Assembly (NCBI RefSeq): GCF_026274175.1
Contig: NZ_JAPHNL010000274.1
Coordinates: 1-41,162 of the forward strand
Source: Streptomyces beihaiensis
Lineage (GTDB): Bacteria > Actinomycetota > Actinomycetes > Streptomycetales > Streptomycetaceae
Direction of reading: 5' to 3'
Length of the DNA stretch: 41,162 bases
Positions 7,959-19,200 of this stretch are shown here, in pieces; within the stretch, counting starts at the first letter, position 1; every line of letters starts with the position of its first letter. The position numbers and the translations under genes are program-made. The notes beneath the pieces are model-generated. The model searched no databases and was not told where the DNA came from. It saw only the letters and a program-made list of their open reading frames with translations.

Positions 7959-8426
7959 ATGCCAGCAGCGAAACCCGAGAGGCTCCCCGAGGGCTACGAG
8001 ATCTCCACCGACCCCTCCCGCATCGACGCGGCCCGCGTGCACACGTGGCTGTCCACCGACGCGTACTGGGCCACGGGCCGTGCCCGCGAGACACAGGACG
8101 CGGCGGTCGCCGGATCGCTCAACTTCGGCGTCCACGACACCGCTTCGGGCGAGCAGGTGGCCTACGCCCGTGTCGTCACGGACCATGTCACCTTCGCCTG
8201 GCTGTGCGACGTGTACGTCGACCCTTCGGTGCGCGGCAAGGGCCTGGGCACAGCGCTGGTCGCCGCCGTCCGCGACCACCTCGAACCGCTTGGCGTGCGC
8301 AGGATGCTGCTCGCCACGCGGGACGCGCACGGGGTGTACGAGCAGGTCGGATTCGAGCCGCTGCCCGCCCCCGGCCAGTGGATGGCGCTCTACTTCGACG
8401 ACTCGGCACGACCGCGGACCCGCTGA
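7959..8426 (+). CDS. GNAT-family N-acetyltransferase
   Basis: 155 residues. The acetyl-CoA-binding motif A is LCDVYVDPSVRGKGLGTALV, containing the R-G-K-G-L-G signature, followed by the motif B region ATRDAHGVYEQVGF. The substrate is not deducible. The chosen ATG at 7959 gives the usual GNAT N-terminus; there is no ribosome-binding site, and CACGAT ends 5 nt before it, so it may be leaderless. It lies 74 nt after the MocR gene, in the same direction. Confidence 0.88.
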   Translation: MPAAKPERLPEGYEISTDPSRIDAARVHTWLSTDAYWATGRARETQDAAVAGSLNFGVHDTASGEQVAYARVVTDHVTFAWLCDVYVDPSVRGKGLGTALVAAVRDHLEPLGVRRMLLATRDAHGVYEQVGFEPLPAPGQWMALYFDDSARPRTR

Positions 8427-8486
8427 GCGGCATCAGCCGGGAGCGAAGCCTTGACCTGGGCCCGGGTCGGTCACACGATCGAGCCC

Positions 8487-9065
8487 ATGCAGCTCAGCGT
8501 CACCCTTCTGGCCGCCGCGCGCGGCTCCTCGCTGCTCGCCGAACGGTTCGACGACGACCGTCCGCTCGACTCCGCGGGCTGGGACGACGTGCGGCGAGCG
8601 GCGCCGGGTCTCGCTCCGCTGGCCGCCGCCGAGCTGCGCTACTGCTCGCCGACGCCGCGCAGCCGCGCCACCGGGGACGCGCTCGGCCTGACGCCCCTGA
8701 TCCAACCCGCCCTGCGCGACTGTGACATGGGCCGCTGGCGCGGGCACACACTCGGCGAGGTGACGGCCGTGGAACCGGCCGCCGTCGACGCGTGGCTGCG
8801 TGACCCGTGCTCGGCGCCGCACGGCGGTGAGCCGCTCATGGCGTTCATCGCGCGGATCGGCGAGTGGCTGGACACCCGGCCCGCGCAGGACGGCACGCGC
8901 ATCGTGGCCGTCGCCGAACCGGCCGTGGTCCGTGCCGCGCTCGTCTATGTCCTAAAAGCGCCCCCGCCCTCCTACTGGAACATCGACGTGGGCCCGCTCT
9001 CCGCGGCGACGGTCACCGGTCACCGGGGACGCTGGAGTCTGCGGTTCGCCGGTGGTCCGTCGTGA
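8487..9065 (+). CDS. Histidine-phosphatase-like protein lacking both catalytic histidines
   Basis: 192 residues with the histidine phosphatase (phosphoglycerate mutase-like) plan: SPTPRSRATGDALG, ALRDCDMGRWRGHTLGEV and PHGGEPLMAFIARIGEWLDT. However the N-terminal RHG motif reads AARG (residues 10-13), so the phosphorylated histidine is replaced by Arg12, and the second histidine (normally VSHGGV near residue 145) is replaced in AVAEPAVVRAAL. Catalysis by the normal route is therefore unlikely; a binding or regulatory role is inferred. From memory, similar variants in other streptomycetes sit beside CbtA/CbtB-type cobalt genes; none is present here. Its 3' end overlaps the convergent DUF6314 gene by 53 bp. 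Confidence 0.8.
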   Translation: MQLSVTLLAAARGSSLLAERFDDDRPLDSAGWDDVRRAAPGLAPLAAAELRYCSPTPRSRATGDALGLTPLIQPALRDCDMGRWRGHTLGEVTAVEPAAVDAWLRDPCSAPHGGEPLMAFIARIGEWLDTRPAQDGTRIVAVAEPAVVRAALVYVLKAPPPSYWNIDVGPLSAATVTGHRGRWSLRFAGGPS

Positions 9066-9504
9066 GCAGCAGGTCCTTGGCGGGGCCGCGCACCCGCCAC
9101 ACCACCCGCCACCGGTCGGCGCCGTACACCGTGAACTCGCCCCGGTAGAGGTCCGCCGCGCACGGGTGGTCGGCCACGTCGTGCCCGGTGCGCAGATCGA
9201 GGCCGTGGAAGAAGCGCCCGTCCGCGAAGTGCGCCTCGGCCGTGCCCGGCGCCTCGCCCGGCAGCCAGCGCAGCGTCCGCTCGGCGGGGCGCGCCGTGCC
9301 GCGCCAGGTGAAGGTGCCCGACTCGCGGTGCAGAAGGGAGCCGCCGGGCCCGGCGGCGTCGGCGGTGACGTCCGCCGTGAAGTCCGCGGCGCCGCAGAAC
9401 GTGCCGGTCAGGTCGTCGGCGAGGTCCCGCACCGTCCGCTCGACCTGCCAGCTGCCCCGCAGATAGGCCAACACGTCGGAAACCGGCCAGAGTTCAGCCG
9501 ACAC
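9013..9504 (-). CDS. DUF6314 family protein
   Basis: 163 residues, with the typical pattern of the DUF6314 group: VLAYLRGSWQVERTVRDLAD, LHRESGTFTWRGTARPAERT, FHGLDLRTG, CAADLYRGEFTVYG and WRVVWRVRGPAKDLLLTT. These alternating strands suggest a lipocalin-like beta-barrel; function unknown. The start is GTG at 9504. The gene converges on the histidine-phosphatase-like gene with a 53-bp overlap of coding ends. Confidence 0.8.
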   Translation of the reverse strand: MSAELWPVSDVLAYLRGSWQVERTVRDLADDLTGTFCGAADFTADVTADAAGPGGSLLHRESGTFTWRGTARPAERTLRWLPGEAPGTAEAHFADGRFFHGLDLRTGHDVADHPCAADLYRGEFTVYGADRWRVVWRVRGPAKDLLLTTDHRRTADSSVPGDR

Positions 9505-9637
9505 GCAGTATCCTCCCGATCACCTCTGCGCGAACCGTTGACGCGCGTACCGTCGCTTGCCGTCTTGTCGTTCGCACTCCAGGATGCCGTACGACATGTC
9601 GAACGACGCGATGAGGAGGCGGGCAGGGGCATGCGGC

Positions 9638-9890
9638 CTACGGTCCGGACGGGCCGGTGGAGTGCGCGCAGGAGCCGGTGACCTCCCAGGCCGCCTCGAT
9701 CGTCCGGAAGATCTCGTCCACCGCGGCTCGCGGATCGGCCGCCTCGCGAGCCAGCGCACAGGCGTCGATCGCGAACCCGGCGATCGCCCGGCAGGCCGTG
9801 GTGGTCCGTGACGGGCCGGGATCGGCGGCGATGGCCGTCGCCGGCGCCTCCGCGTGGCGCAGTCTCATCGACTCCTCGTACTCGCGCAGG
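9638..9890 (-). pseudogene. C-terminal remnant of a TetR-family regulator
   Basis: In this frame the peptide LREYEESMRLRHAEAPATA through TACRAIAGFAIDACALARE and DEIFRTIEAAWEVTGSCA to the stop at 9638 matches the ligand-domain C-terminus common in Streptomyces TetR repressors. About 85 residues remain; the DNA-binding domain and about the first 100 residues are missing. The reading frame upstream of ~9890 is antisense to the oxidoreductase remnant and has no TetR character. So the 5' half was deleted, not merely frameshifted. Confidence 0.7.
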
Positions 9891-10153
9891 GCGTGATCCG
9901 GGAGCTCGTCGAGCTGACCGGGGACACGCGGAAGGTGATCTCCATCGCCGATCTCGGTGCGCCGGAGTTCGGTGTCCGATTCTCCGGCGCGGCCGGAAGC
10001 ATGCCGCGAGCGCTGGCCGAGGCCGCCGACCTCATCTCGCGGGGGAGGCTCCGCATTCCGGTCGAGAAGGCGTACCCGCTCGCCGAGGCCGCGGCGGCGC
10101 ACATCGACAGCCGGGCCGGTCACGCGCGCGGACGCCGGGTTCTGGTCATCTGA
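9886..10153 (+). pseudogene. C-terminal remnant of an NADPH:quinone oxidoreductase
   Basis: The frame ending at 10153 reads VIRELVELTGDTRKVISIAD then FGVRFSG ... LAEAADLISRGRLRIPVEKA ... GRRVLVI, the C-terminal third of a zinc-free medium-chain (quinone oxidoreductase type) protein. About 90 of ~310 residues survive; the Rossmann fold and catalytic part are gone. An ATG at 9854 would open an ORF, but the residues before ~9886 are antisense TetR sequence. It abuts the TetR remnant head to head, so one deletion removed the 5' halves of both genes. Confidence 0.7.
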
Positions 10154-10260
10154 AGCGGGCTGTGCCTCGCCCTCGGTAGGAGGGGGCGGCGGCGCCGTCC
10201 GGTCTGCGGACGGCGCCACCTCCGGCTCGCCCCCGGCTCACCCGGCACGGCGGCCGACCA

Positions 10261-12486
<2,226 letters not shown>

Positions 12487-12490
<4 letters not shown>

Positions 12491-13416
12491 GCAACACCGA
12501 AGAGACCCAGCCCACCGCGCGCAAGCACACCGCGCTCCCCAAGGCCCAGACGCTCATCGAGGCGCTGCCCTGGCTGACCCGGCACCACGGCAAGACCGTC
12601 GTCATCAAGTTCGGCGGGAACGCCATGGTCGACGAGGAGCTGAAGGCCGCCTTCGCCCAGGACGTCGTCTTCCTGCACCACGCGGGGCTCAAGCCGGTTG
12701 TCGTGCACGGTGGCGGCCCGCAGATCAGCGCCGCCCTCGAAACCCACGGCATCGTCAGCGAGTTCAAGGCGGGCCTGCGCGTCACCACCGAGGACGCCAT
12801 GGACGTCGTCCGGATGGTGCTCGCCGGACAGGTGCAGCGCGAGCTCGTCGGCCTGCTCAACCGGCACGGGCCGCTCGCCGTCGGCCTCACCGGCGAGGAC
12901 GCCCATACCATCACCGCCACCAAGCACCAGCCCCGCATCGAGGGCGAACTCGTCGACATCGGCCGCGTCGGCCAGATCACCGAGATCGACACCGGCGCCA
13001 TCGAGGCGCTGCTGGCCGACGGTCGTATCCCGGTCGTCTCCTCTGTCGCCCGCTCCCAGGACGATCACCATGTCTACAACGTCAATGCTGATACGGCGGC
13101 TGCGGCACTCGCTGCGGCGCTGGACGCCGAGACCCTGATGGTCCTGACCGACGTCGAGGGGCTCTACGAGGACTGGCCGAACTCCGACGAGGTCATCAGC
13201 AAACTCACCGCGGGCCAGCTGGAGAAGCTGCTCCCGGAGCTGGCGAGCGGCATGGTGCCCAAGATGGAGGGCTGCCTGTACGCCGTGCGCAACGGCGTGC
13301 ACACCGCCCGCGTCATCGACGGCCGGGTCCAGCACTCGATCCTGCTGGAGATCTTCACGGACGAAGGCATCGGCACGATGGTCGTGCCCGACGCGGAGGG
13401 GGAGAGCGGCTCATGA
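12487..13416 (+). CDS. argB: N-acetylglutamate kinase
   Basis: 309 residues of the amino-acid kinase fold. It phosphorylates N-acetylglutamate, normally the arginine-inhibited step. Motifs: the ATP-binding KFGGNAMVD near residue 40, [14 protein letters not shown] and the region [15 protein letters not shown]. The N-terminal extension before the kinase core ([20 protein letters not shown]) is the sort of helix that gives the hexameric, arginine-sensitive form; sensitivity is inferred. The ATG overlaps the argJ stop by 4 bp. Confidence 0.97.
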
Positions 13417-14606
13417 CGGGCAACCAGGAACTGACGGCGCGCTGGCGGGGCGCTCTGATGGACAACTACGGCACCCCGGCGCTGCCGCTGGTCAAGGGGC
13501 AGGGCGCCAGGCTGTGGGACGCCGACGGCAAGGAGTACCTCGACTTCGTCGGCGGCATCGCGGTCAACGCGCTCGGCCACGCCCACCCGGCGGTCGTCGA
13601 GGCGGTCTCCCGGCAGATCGCCTCCCTCGGTCACGTCTCGAACCTGTACGTCGCCGAGCCGCCCGTCGCCCTCGCCGAACGGCTGCTCCAGCTCTCCGGC
13701 CGCGACGGCGCGGTCTTCTTCTGCAACTCGGGCGCCGAGGCCAACGAGGCCGCGTTCAAGATCGGCCGGCTCACCGGCCGCCGCCACATGGTCGCCACCA
13801 CCGGCGGCTTCCACGGCCGCACCATGGGCGCCCTCTCCCTGACCGGTCAGCCCGGCAAACAGGACGGCTTCACCCCGCTGCCCGGCGACGTCACGCACGT
13901 ACCGTACGGGGACGTGGACGCGCTCAGGGCCGCGGTCACCCAGGAGACCGCCTTCGTGATCCTCGAGCCGCTCCAGGGCGAGAACGGTGTCGTGGTGCCG
14001 CCCGCCGGATACCCCGGCTACCTCAGGGCGGCCCGCGAGATCACCCGCGCCACCGGCACCCTGCTCGTCCTCGACGAGGTGCAGACGGGCATCGGACGGA
14101 CCGGGCACTGGTTCGCCCACCAGGCCGACGAGGGCATCGAGCCGGACGTCGTGACGCTCGCCAAGGCGCTCGGCGGCGGCCTGCCGATCGGCGCGCTCAT
14201 CGCCTTCGGCGAGACCGCGAAGCTGCTGCGGCCCGGACAGCACGGCACGACGTTCGGCGGCAACCCGGTCGCCTGCGCCGCCGGGCTCGCCGTCCTCGAC
14301 ACCATCGCGGACGAGAGCCTGCTGGAGAACGCCAAGCGGATCGGCGCGAAACTGACCAGCGGAACGGAGGGCCTCGGCCACCCGTTGATCAGCCACGTGC
14401 GGGGCGCCGGACTGCTACTGGGTATCGTGCTCACCGGGCCGCGCGCACGCGAGGTGCAGCAGGCGGCCCAGGACGCGGGCTTCCTGGTGAACGCGCCCGC
14501 ACCCGACGTCGTCCGGCTCATGCCGCCGCTGAACCTGACCGACGCCGAGGCGGACGCGTTCCTGACAGCGCTGCCCGCGATCCTGGACGCGGCGGCACGA
14601 TCCTGA
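13413..14606 (+). CDS. argD: Acetylornithine aminotransferase
   Basis: 397 residues, fold-type I PLP enzyme converting N-acetylglutamate semialdehyde to N-acetylornithine. Visible motifs: the PLP phosphate-binding [26 protein letters not shown] and the Schiff-base Lys251 in [14 protein letters not shown]. The gene is normal in length and starts by ATGA overlap with argB. It may also act in lysine or other transaminations, as family members do. Confidence 0.96.
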   Translation: MTGNQELTARWRGALMDNYGTPALPLVKGQGARLWDADGKEYLDFVGGIAVNALGHAHPAVVEAVSRQIASLGHVSNLYVAEPPVALAERLLQLSGRDGAVFFCNSGAEANEAAFKIGRLTGRRHMVATTGGFHGRTMGALSLTGQPGKQDGFTPLPGDVTHVPYGDVDALRAAVTQETAFVILEPLQGENGVVVPPAGYPGYLRAAREITRATGTLLVLDEVQTGIGRTGHWFAHQADEGIEPDVVTLAKALGGGLPIGALIAFGETAKLLRPGQHGTTFGGNPVACAAGLAVLDTIADESLLENAKRIGAKLTSGTEGLGHPLISHVRGAGLLLGIVLTGPRAREVQQAAQDAGFLVNAPAPDVVRLMPPLNLTDAEADAFLTALPAILDAAARS

Positions 14607-14638
14607 GGGACCCCGGGCAGAGACGGAATGGGACGACG

Positions 14639-15202
14639 ATGAGCAGCGAAGCCGAGCACGCGGGCACCGGCGAGCGCGCCACAGCGGGCGGCCACGGCCC
14701 CGCCGTGCCGCAGACCCGCACCGCGCGCCACCGCCGGATCGTGGACATCCTCAACCGGCAACCGGTGCGCTCGCAGAGCCAGTTGGCCAAGTTGCTGGCC
14801 GACGACGGGCTGACCGTCACCCAGGCCACGCTCTCCCGTGACCTCGACGAGCTGGGCGCCGTGAAGATCCGCAACACCGGGGGCGAGCTGATCTACGCGG
14901 TGCCCAGCGAGGGCGGCTTCCGCACCCCGCAGGCGCCGCTCGGCGAGTCGGCGAAGGAGGAGCGGATGCGCCGCCTCGCCGGTGAACTGCTCATCTCCGC
15001 GGAGGCGTCGGCCAACCTGGTGGTGCTCCGTACGCCGCCGGGCGCCGCCCAGTTCTTCGCCTCGGCGATCGACCAGGCCGAACTCCACGTCGTCCTCGGC
15101 AGCATCGCGGGCGACGACACGGTGATGCTGATCAGCCGGGACCCGGCCGGCGGGCAGGCCCTCGCCGACCACATGCTGCGGCTGACACAGAACGACCACT
15201 GA
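14639..15202 (+). CDS. argR: Arginine repressor
   Basis: 187 residues. The N-terminal winged helix covers about residues 30-95 ([20 protein letters not shown] ... [17 protein letters not shown]). The C-terminal domain (about 115-187) forms hexamers and binds arginine ([32 protein letters not shown]). It should act on the ARG-box-like sites before argC and argH. ATG at 14639 is 33 nt after the argD stop, with a poor ribosome-binding site (GGGACGACG). The last 11 codons are duplicated immediately downstream (see the repeat entry). Confidence 0.96.
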   Translation: MSSEAEHAGTGERATAGGHGPAVPQTRTARHRRIVDILNRQPVRSQSQLAKLLADDGLTVTQATLSRDLDELGAVKIRNTGGELIYAVPSEGGFRTPQAPLGESAKEERMRRLAGELLISAEASANLVVLRTPPGAAQFFASAIDQAELHVVLGSIAGDDTVMLISRDPAGGQALADHMLRLTQNDH

Positions 15203-15235
15203 CACGTGCTGCGCCTGACGCGGAACGGCCACTGA
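15170..15235 (+). repeat. 33-bp tandem duplication of the argR 3' end
   Basis: 15170-15202 encodes the ArgR tail [10 protein letters not shown] plus stop. 15203-15235 repeats it as HVLRLTRNGH plus stop, in phase and abutting, with 5 mismatches in 33 nt (four transitions, one transversion). The second copy lies after the argR stop and would be translated only by read-through. Confidence 0.85.
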
Positions 15236-15262
15236 GCGGTACGCACGTGTGCACGGCCGCCC

Positions 15263-15292
15263 GCGGGCCGACCGGACGGTGTTCCGGCCCGC
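15263..15292. terminator. Hairpin between convergent argR and the membrane-protein gene
   Basis: GCGGGCCG at 15263-15270 pairs with CGGCCCGC at 15285-15292 across a 14-nt loop. It lies between the ends of two converging transcription units and could serve both. Confidence 0.55.
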
Positions 15293-15298
15293 CCGCGG

Positions 15299-15907
15299 TC
15301 AGCCGCAGCTGTCGACCGGTGTGAGCGCCACCACGTCCGTGTTGCGCAGTGTGACCTGCCGCTGCGCGCCGTCGCTGCCCGTGACCCGCAGCCGCACTCC
15401 GCCGATCCCCGCGCCCAGGAACTCCCCGCACCGCTCACCCGTCGTCGTGGTCACCCGCACCTGGGGCGCGGCCGCCGACCCGGTGGTGAACCAGGCCACC
15501 GTCACCGCGGACGCCGCGAGGACGATCCCGGCGACACAGCACACCGAGGCCCACCGCAGGGCGCGCGTCACCCGCACGACCTCGCCCTCCGTCCACCGCC
15601 GCAGAGCCTGGCCCGCCAGCAGGACCTGTTCTCCGGGCCGCCCGTGCGCGGCCCGCACGGACAGCAGTGAGCCCACGACGAGCAGCGCGAACGCCGCACC
15701 GAGCAGCCCGGACGCGAAATACCGTGCGCGGTCCGGCAGCTGGCCCAGGTCGTCCCGTCCCTTGAGCGTGACGAGCACGGCGAGCAGCGCGGCGAGTCCC
15801 GCCAGGCCGTTGCGCCAGCCCTCGGCCCGGTGCCTGAGCTCGGGCAGCTGCTGGAACTCCTGCTCGCGCGCGAGCAGTGACCACCGCCGCTGGGACTCCC
15901 CGCTCAC
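15299..15907 (-). CDS. Three-helix membrane protein of the caspase operon
   Basis: 202 residues, no recognised family. The N-terminal 30 residues are charged (QRRWSLLAREQEFQQLPELR). Hydrophobic segments lie at about residues 34-49, 65-85 and 118-141, followed by a ~60-residue C-terminal domain, probably outside the membrane, with Cys160 and Cys201 that could form a disulfide. The start is GTG at 15907, overlapping the stop of the zinc-site gene by 4 bp (GTGA), so it is translationally coupled and last in the operon. A membrane effector, sensor or cleavage target of the caspase are all possible; nothing in the sequence decides. Confidence 0.75.
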   Translation of the reverse strand: MSGESQRRWSLLAREQEFQQLPELRHRAEGWRNGLAGLAALLAVLVTLKGRDDLGQLPDRARYFASGLLGAAFALLVVGSLLSVRAAHGRPGEQVLLAGQALRRWTEGEVVRVTRALRWASVCCVAGIVLAASAVTVAWFTTGSAAAPQVRVTTTTGERCGEFLGAGIGGVRLRVTGSDGAQRQVTLRNTDVVALTPVDSCG

Positions 15908-16299
15908 GCCGGGTCCACCGCAGCCACGCGCCAACTCGCGCCGCACCCCACGAAGACGGCGTCGGCGGGCATCAGGGGATGCGGGTGCCCGCACTCGCAG
16001 TAGTGCCACTCCTCCAGCAGCGCGGCCAGGTCGTCGGCGGGCCGCGGCGCCTCCTGCTCCCCGCGCAGCCAGGACAGCAGCCCCTTCGTGCCCGCCCCCG
16101 GCACTCCGTGCCGGTACTCGGTCCTGGTCCGGCCGTGGCAGCCGGGGCACACGCCTTCGAGCACCACACCGCGGCCGTCCGGCGTGGGGCGGCCGGTGAA
16201 CCGGGTGGTCGCGGTGCCGAGGTGCTGTTCTGCGTAAGCGGTGTCGAAGCTGTGGGGGACAGAGGCGGGGAGAGGGGGAACGGCGGCGGAGTCAGGCAT
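15904..16299 (-). CDS. Small zinc-site protein of the caspase operon
   Basis: 131 residues, not assigned to a named family. Two metal-ligand clusters are visible: C51-P-G-C54-H at GVCPGCHGRTRTEYRHG and C101-E-C103-G-H105 at EEWHYCECGHPHPLMP, with a later Cys119. This is the pattern of a zinc ribbon-like fold with a ~45-residue insert. The ATG at 16299 overlaps the end of the giant caspase gene by 8 bp, and its own stop overlaps the membrane-protein start by 4 bp. It may bridge the other two proteins; that is inference. Confidence 0.75.
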   Translation of the reverse strand: MPDSAAVPPLPASVPHSFDTAYAEQHLGTATTRFTGRPTPDGRGVVLEGVCPGCHGRTRTEYRHGVPGAGTKGLLSWLRGEQEAPRPADDLAALLEEWHYCECGHPHPLMPADAVFVGCGASWRVAAVDPA

Positions 16300-19200
16300 C
16301 GGCGTCCTCGGCGATGTGCAGAGCGAACAGGTCGGCGTACAGGCGCAGGCGCCGGGCCACCCAGGCCGCTGACTCCCCGACGGCTTCGGCGGCGCGGGCG
16401 ATGCCCGACGCCCCGACCGCGCCTTCGAGCGCCGGTTCCGAGCCGTCGAGATGGCGGGTGAGGATGGTCAGGTCCTGCCAGAGGGGAACGGTGTCCGGGG
16501 CGGCGGACAGGTCGGGCAGCGGCGGCCCCGGCAGGCCCGCGCACAGGGGCAGGTACGGCGCGATGCGGGCGACCGCCTTCGCCGGGGTGTCGCCGACGCG
16601 GGCAGCCGCGCGGACGAGTTCGAGCGGGGTGAGGGAGTGCGGGTCGTCCGGATGGGGCCAGAACGTGTGCAGCACATCCAGGTCGTAGGCGTCGGGGACC
16701 GGGCCGCGCAGCGCGTCGAGGGCGTCCGGGGTGAGCTCGGGGACGCGCGCCCCCAGTCGGCGCAGGCGCGTGAGTGAGGTCAGGGCGTCGGCCGGGGACA
16801 GACCCGTCAGGTGAGCCCGCAACGCCAGCTGCGGAGGGGTCAGCGGGACCCACACGGCCTCGCCGTCGTCGCGGTCATGGTCGCCGTTCTCGTCGACGTG
16901 GCCGAGGAGGGCGGCGCCCTCCGCCTCCACGGGCTGGTGGTCGAGGAGTTCCTCGGGCACGTCCGGCACGGGAAGGCCGATCGCGTCCGCCTCGGACCGG
17001 ACGAGCTCCACGACGTTGCGCAAGGGCTCTTGCAGGATGAGGGCCGCGTTGAACAGTGTGGCGGAACTGAACGTCTCCGCCGGGAAGTTGCTGTTGGCGG
17101 TGGTGGAGAACGGGTGCGGTTTTCCGCCGAGAACGTAGCGGACGCGCAGCGGCAGCCGCGTCCACTGCTGGGCCACGCGGTAGGCGCGGGGAATCGGCAG
17201 CCCCATCGCCCGCAACTGGTCCACGGTCTCGTCGTCGCAGTCCACCAGTCGGCTCAGGTGCGGCCGGGACTCCGGGTCGAAGAACAGGCCCGTGTCATGT
17301 TCCAGATGGTCGGCGGCCAACGGTGTGGGCCGGATCTGCCGGGCAGGGTGCTCGGCGGCGGGAAAGGCCCGCCGGTAGTTCAGACGGAGTTTTGTGGCGA
17401 GGGAGGCCAGACGGTCCTCCGCCTCCCCGAGCGTACAGCTCTCCCGTCGGGCGAGAGCGGCGGTGGCGCCCCACCTGAGCACGGTCTCGCCGTGGCGCGT
17501 GTGGTGGAGGAACCTGATCAGGACACGGAAGTCGTCTCGGGGCACGTCCATCCAGGCCAGCACGTCGTCCAGGTCCGGCACGGCCCAGCCGAGCCACGCG
17601 TGAGCCGCGAGAACCTCCAGGACGGCGGACGGGGAGTCCCCGGTCGCCTCGCAGGCGAGGCGGACGCCGTACGGCTCCTGTACCGGGTCCGAGGGATGGC
17701 GGCGCGTGCGTACGAAGAGGCGGTCGAGCTCCATCGAGTCGCATATGTGCTGTCGGTGCGCCTCGGGCACCTCGGGAACGCGGGGAGCCCCGAACGGTTC
17801 GAACGGTGCGAGGCGAGCGGCCAGTGCGCCCATGGGCATGCACAGCCAGGCGGAGGCACGAGGAATGTCGCGCAGCTTGAAGGAGGCCGGCCCGTTCGAG
17901 AAGAGGCCGGCCGAAAGCGCCCTCTCATGGTCCAGCCGCCTGAGGAAGTCACCCTGTTCGGCGCTCGGAACCCAGTCGAGGTCCGTGGGCCGCTCGGGAT
18001 CCTGCGGCGGCACCCAGCACGGGGCGGCGATGCTCAGCATGCGGCGGCGCCGCACGACCTGAGCCAGTGTCATCGAGCGGATCGCCGCCTGCTCGACGAG
18101 CTGCGGCCATGCCCTCTGTCCAGGCTGGGCCAGATGTCCGTCACCGGGCTCCGGGACCGGGTGTCCGCTCAGTTCCGTGGGGCTCGGTTCTGCATCGCTC
18201 ACGTCGTGCCGCAGGACCGCGCAGCGCCAGGACAGCCATTCCACGAACTCGTGATCGCGCGGGCTGGGGTGCGCGCCGGTCAAGTGGGCATCCGGATGGA
18301 ACCATCCCACGGCGTCCAGCTCGTGCGCCTTCCCCGACTTCTGCGGGATCCGCAGCCCCCGCCCCCGCCACTCCTGGCCCAGCACCACGGCCACGGCGGG
18401 ATTCGACTCGTCCACCTCCCACACCCACTCCATGGTGAGATGCGGCCACCGCGCCAGCACGTCCGCCCCTTGCCTCCACTGCTCGGCCGCCCACGCCCGG
18501 TCGTAGTGCTGCAGTTCCTTGCGGCTCACGCTCAGTACGCCCGCGTGTTCCCCCGTCAGGTCGAGTACGCAGCCGAACGGCTTCTGGTCCGTGACGATGC
18601 CGTCGCACAGCACCGCGCCCTGACCGGTCACCCACCACAGCACCCCCGGTACGGCCTCCAGGGCCTCCTCGGAGCCCGTGAGCGAGGGCTGGAGCGCGCC
18701 GGGCCGCCAGGTGTGGGAGCCGCCGGCCGCGTCGCGTGCGGTCAGGGTGAACTGGCTGACCCTGACCAGTTGCCGCAGGACGGAGACGCAGGTGGCGCCG
18801 CCGTCCAGGGCGCCTTCGCGCAGGTAGAGCCGGATGCGGGTGCCGCCGTCGGCGAGGCCGTCGGCGCCGTGGTGCCGTTGGATGCGAAAGAGGCTGCCGC
18901 TGCTCGGAATGTCCACCCGCAGGGCGTGCTCGGCGGGGATGCCGTCGGGGCTGACCTGGCGGGTGACGATCGTCATCTCGTCGGCGAGCATGAAGTAGCT
19001 GAACACACCGATGCCGAAACGGCTGTTGGGGTACAGGCGCAGCGTCGGGTCGTGGCGCAGCCAGCGGGCCTGCTCGCGGCGGAACGCCTTGGAGCGCTCG
19101 AAACGGCTCCCGGCCCGTGTGAAGGTGTGCTTGAGGAGTTCGGCGCTCATCCCCACGCCGTTGTCGCGGCACTCGACGTAGCGGCCGCGCTCGTCCTCGC

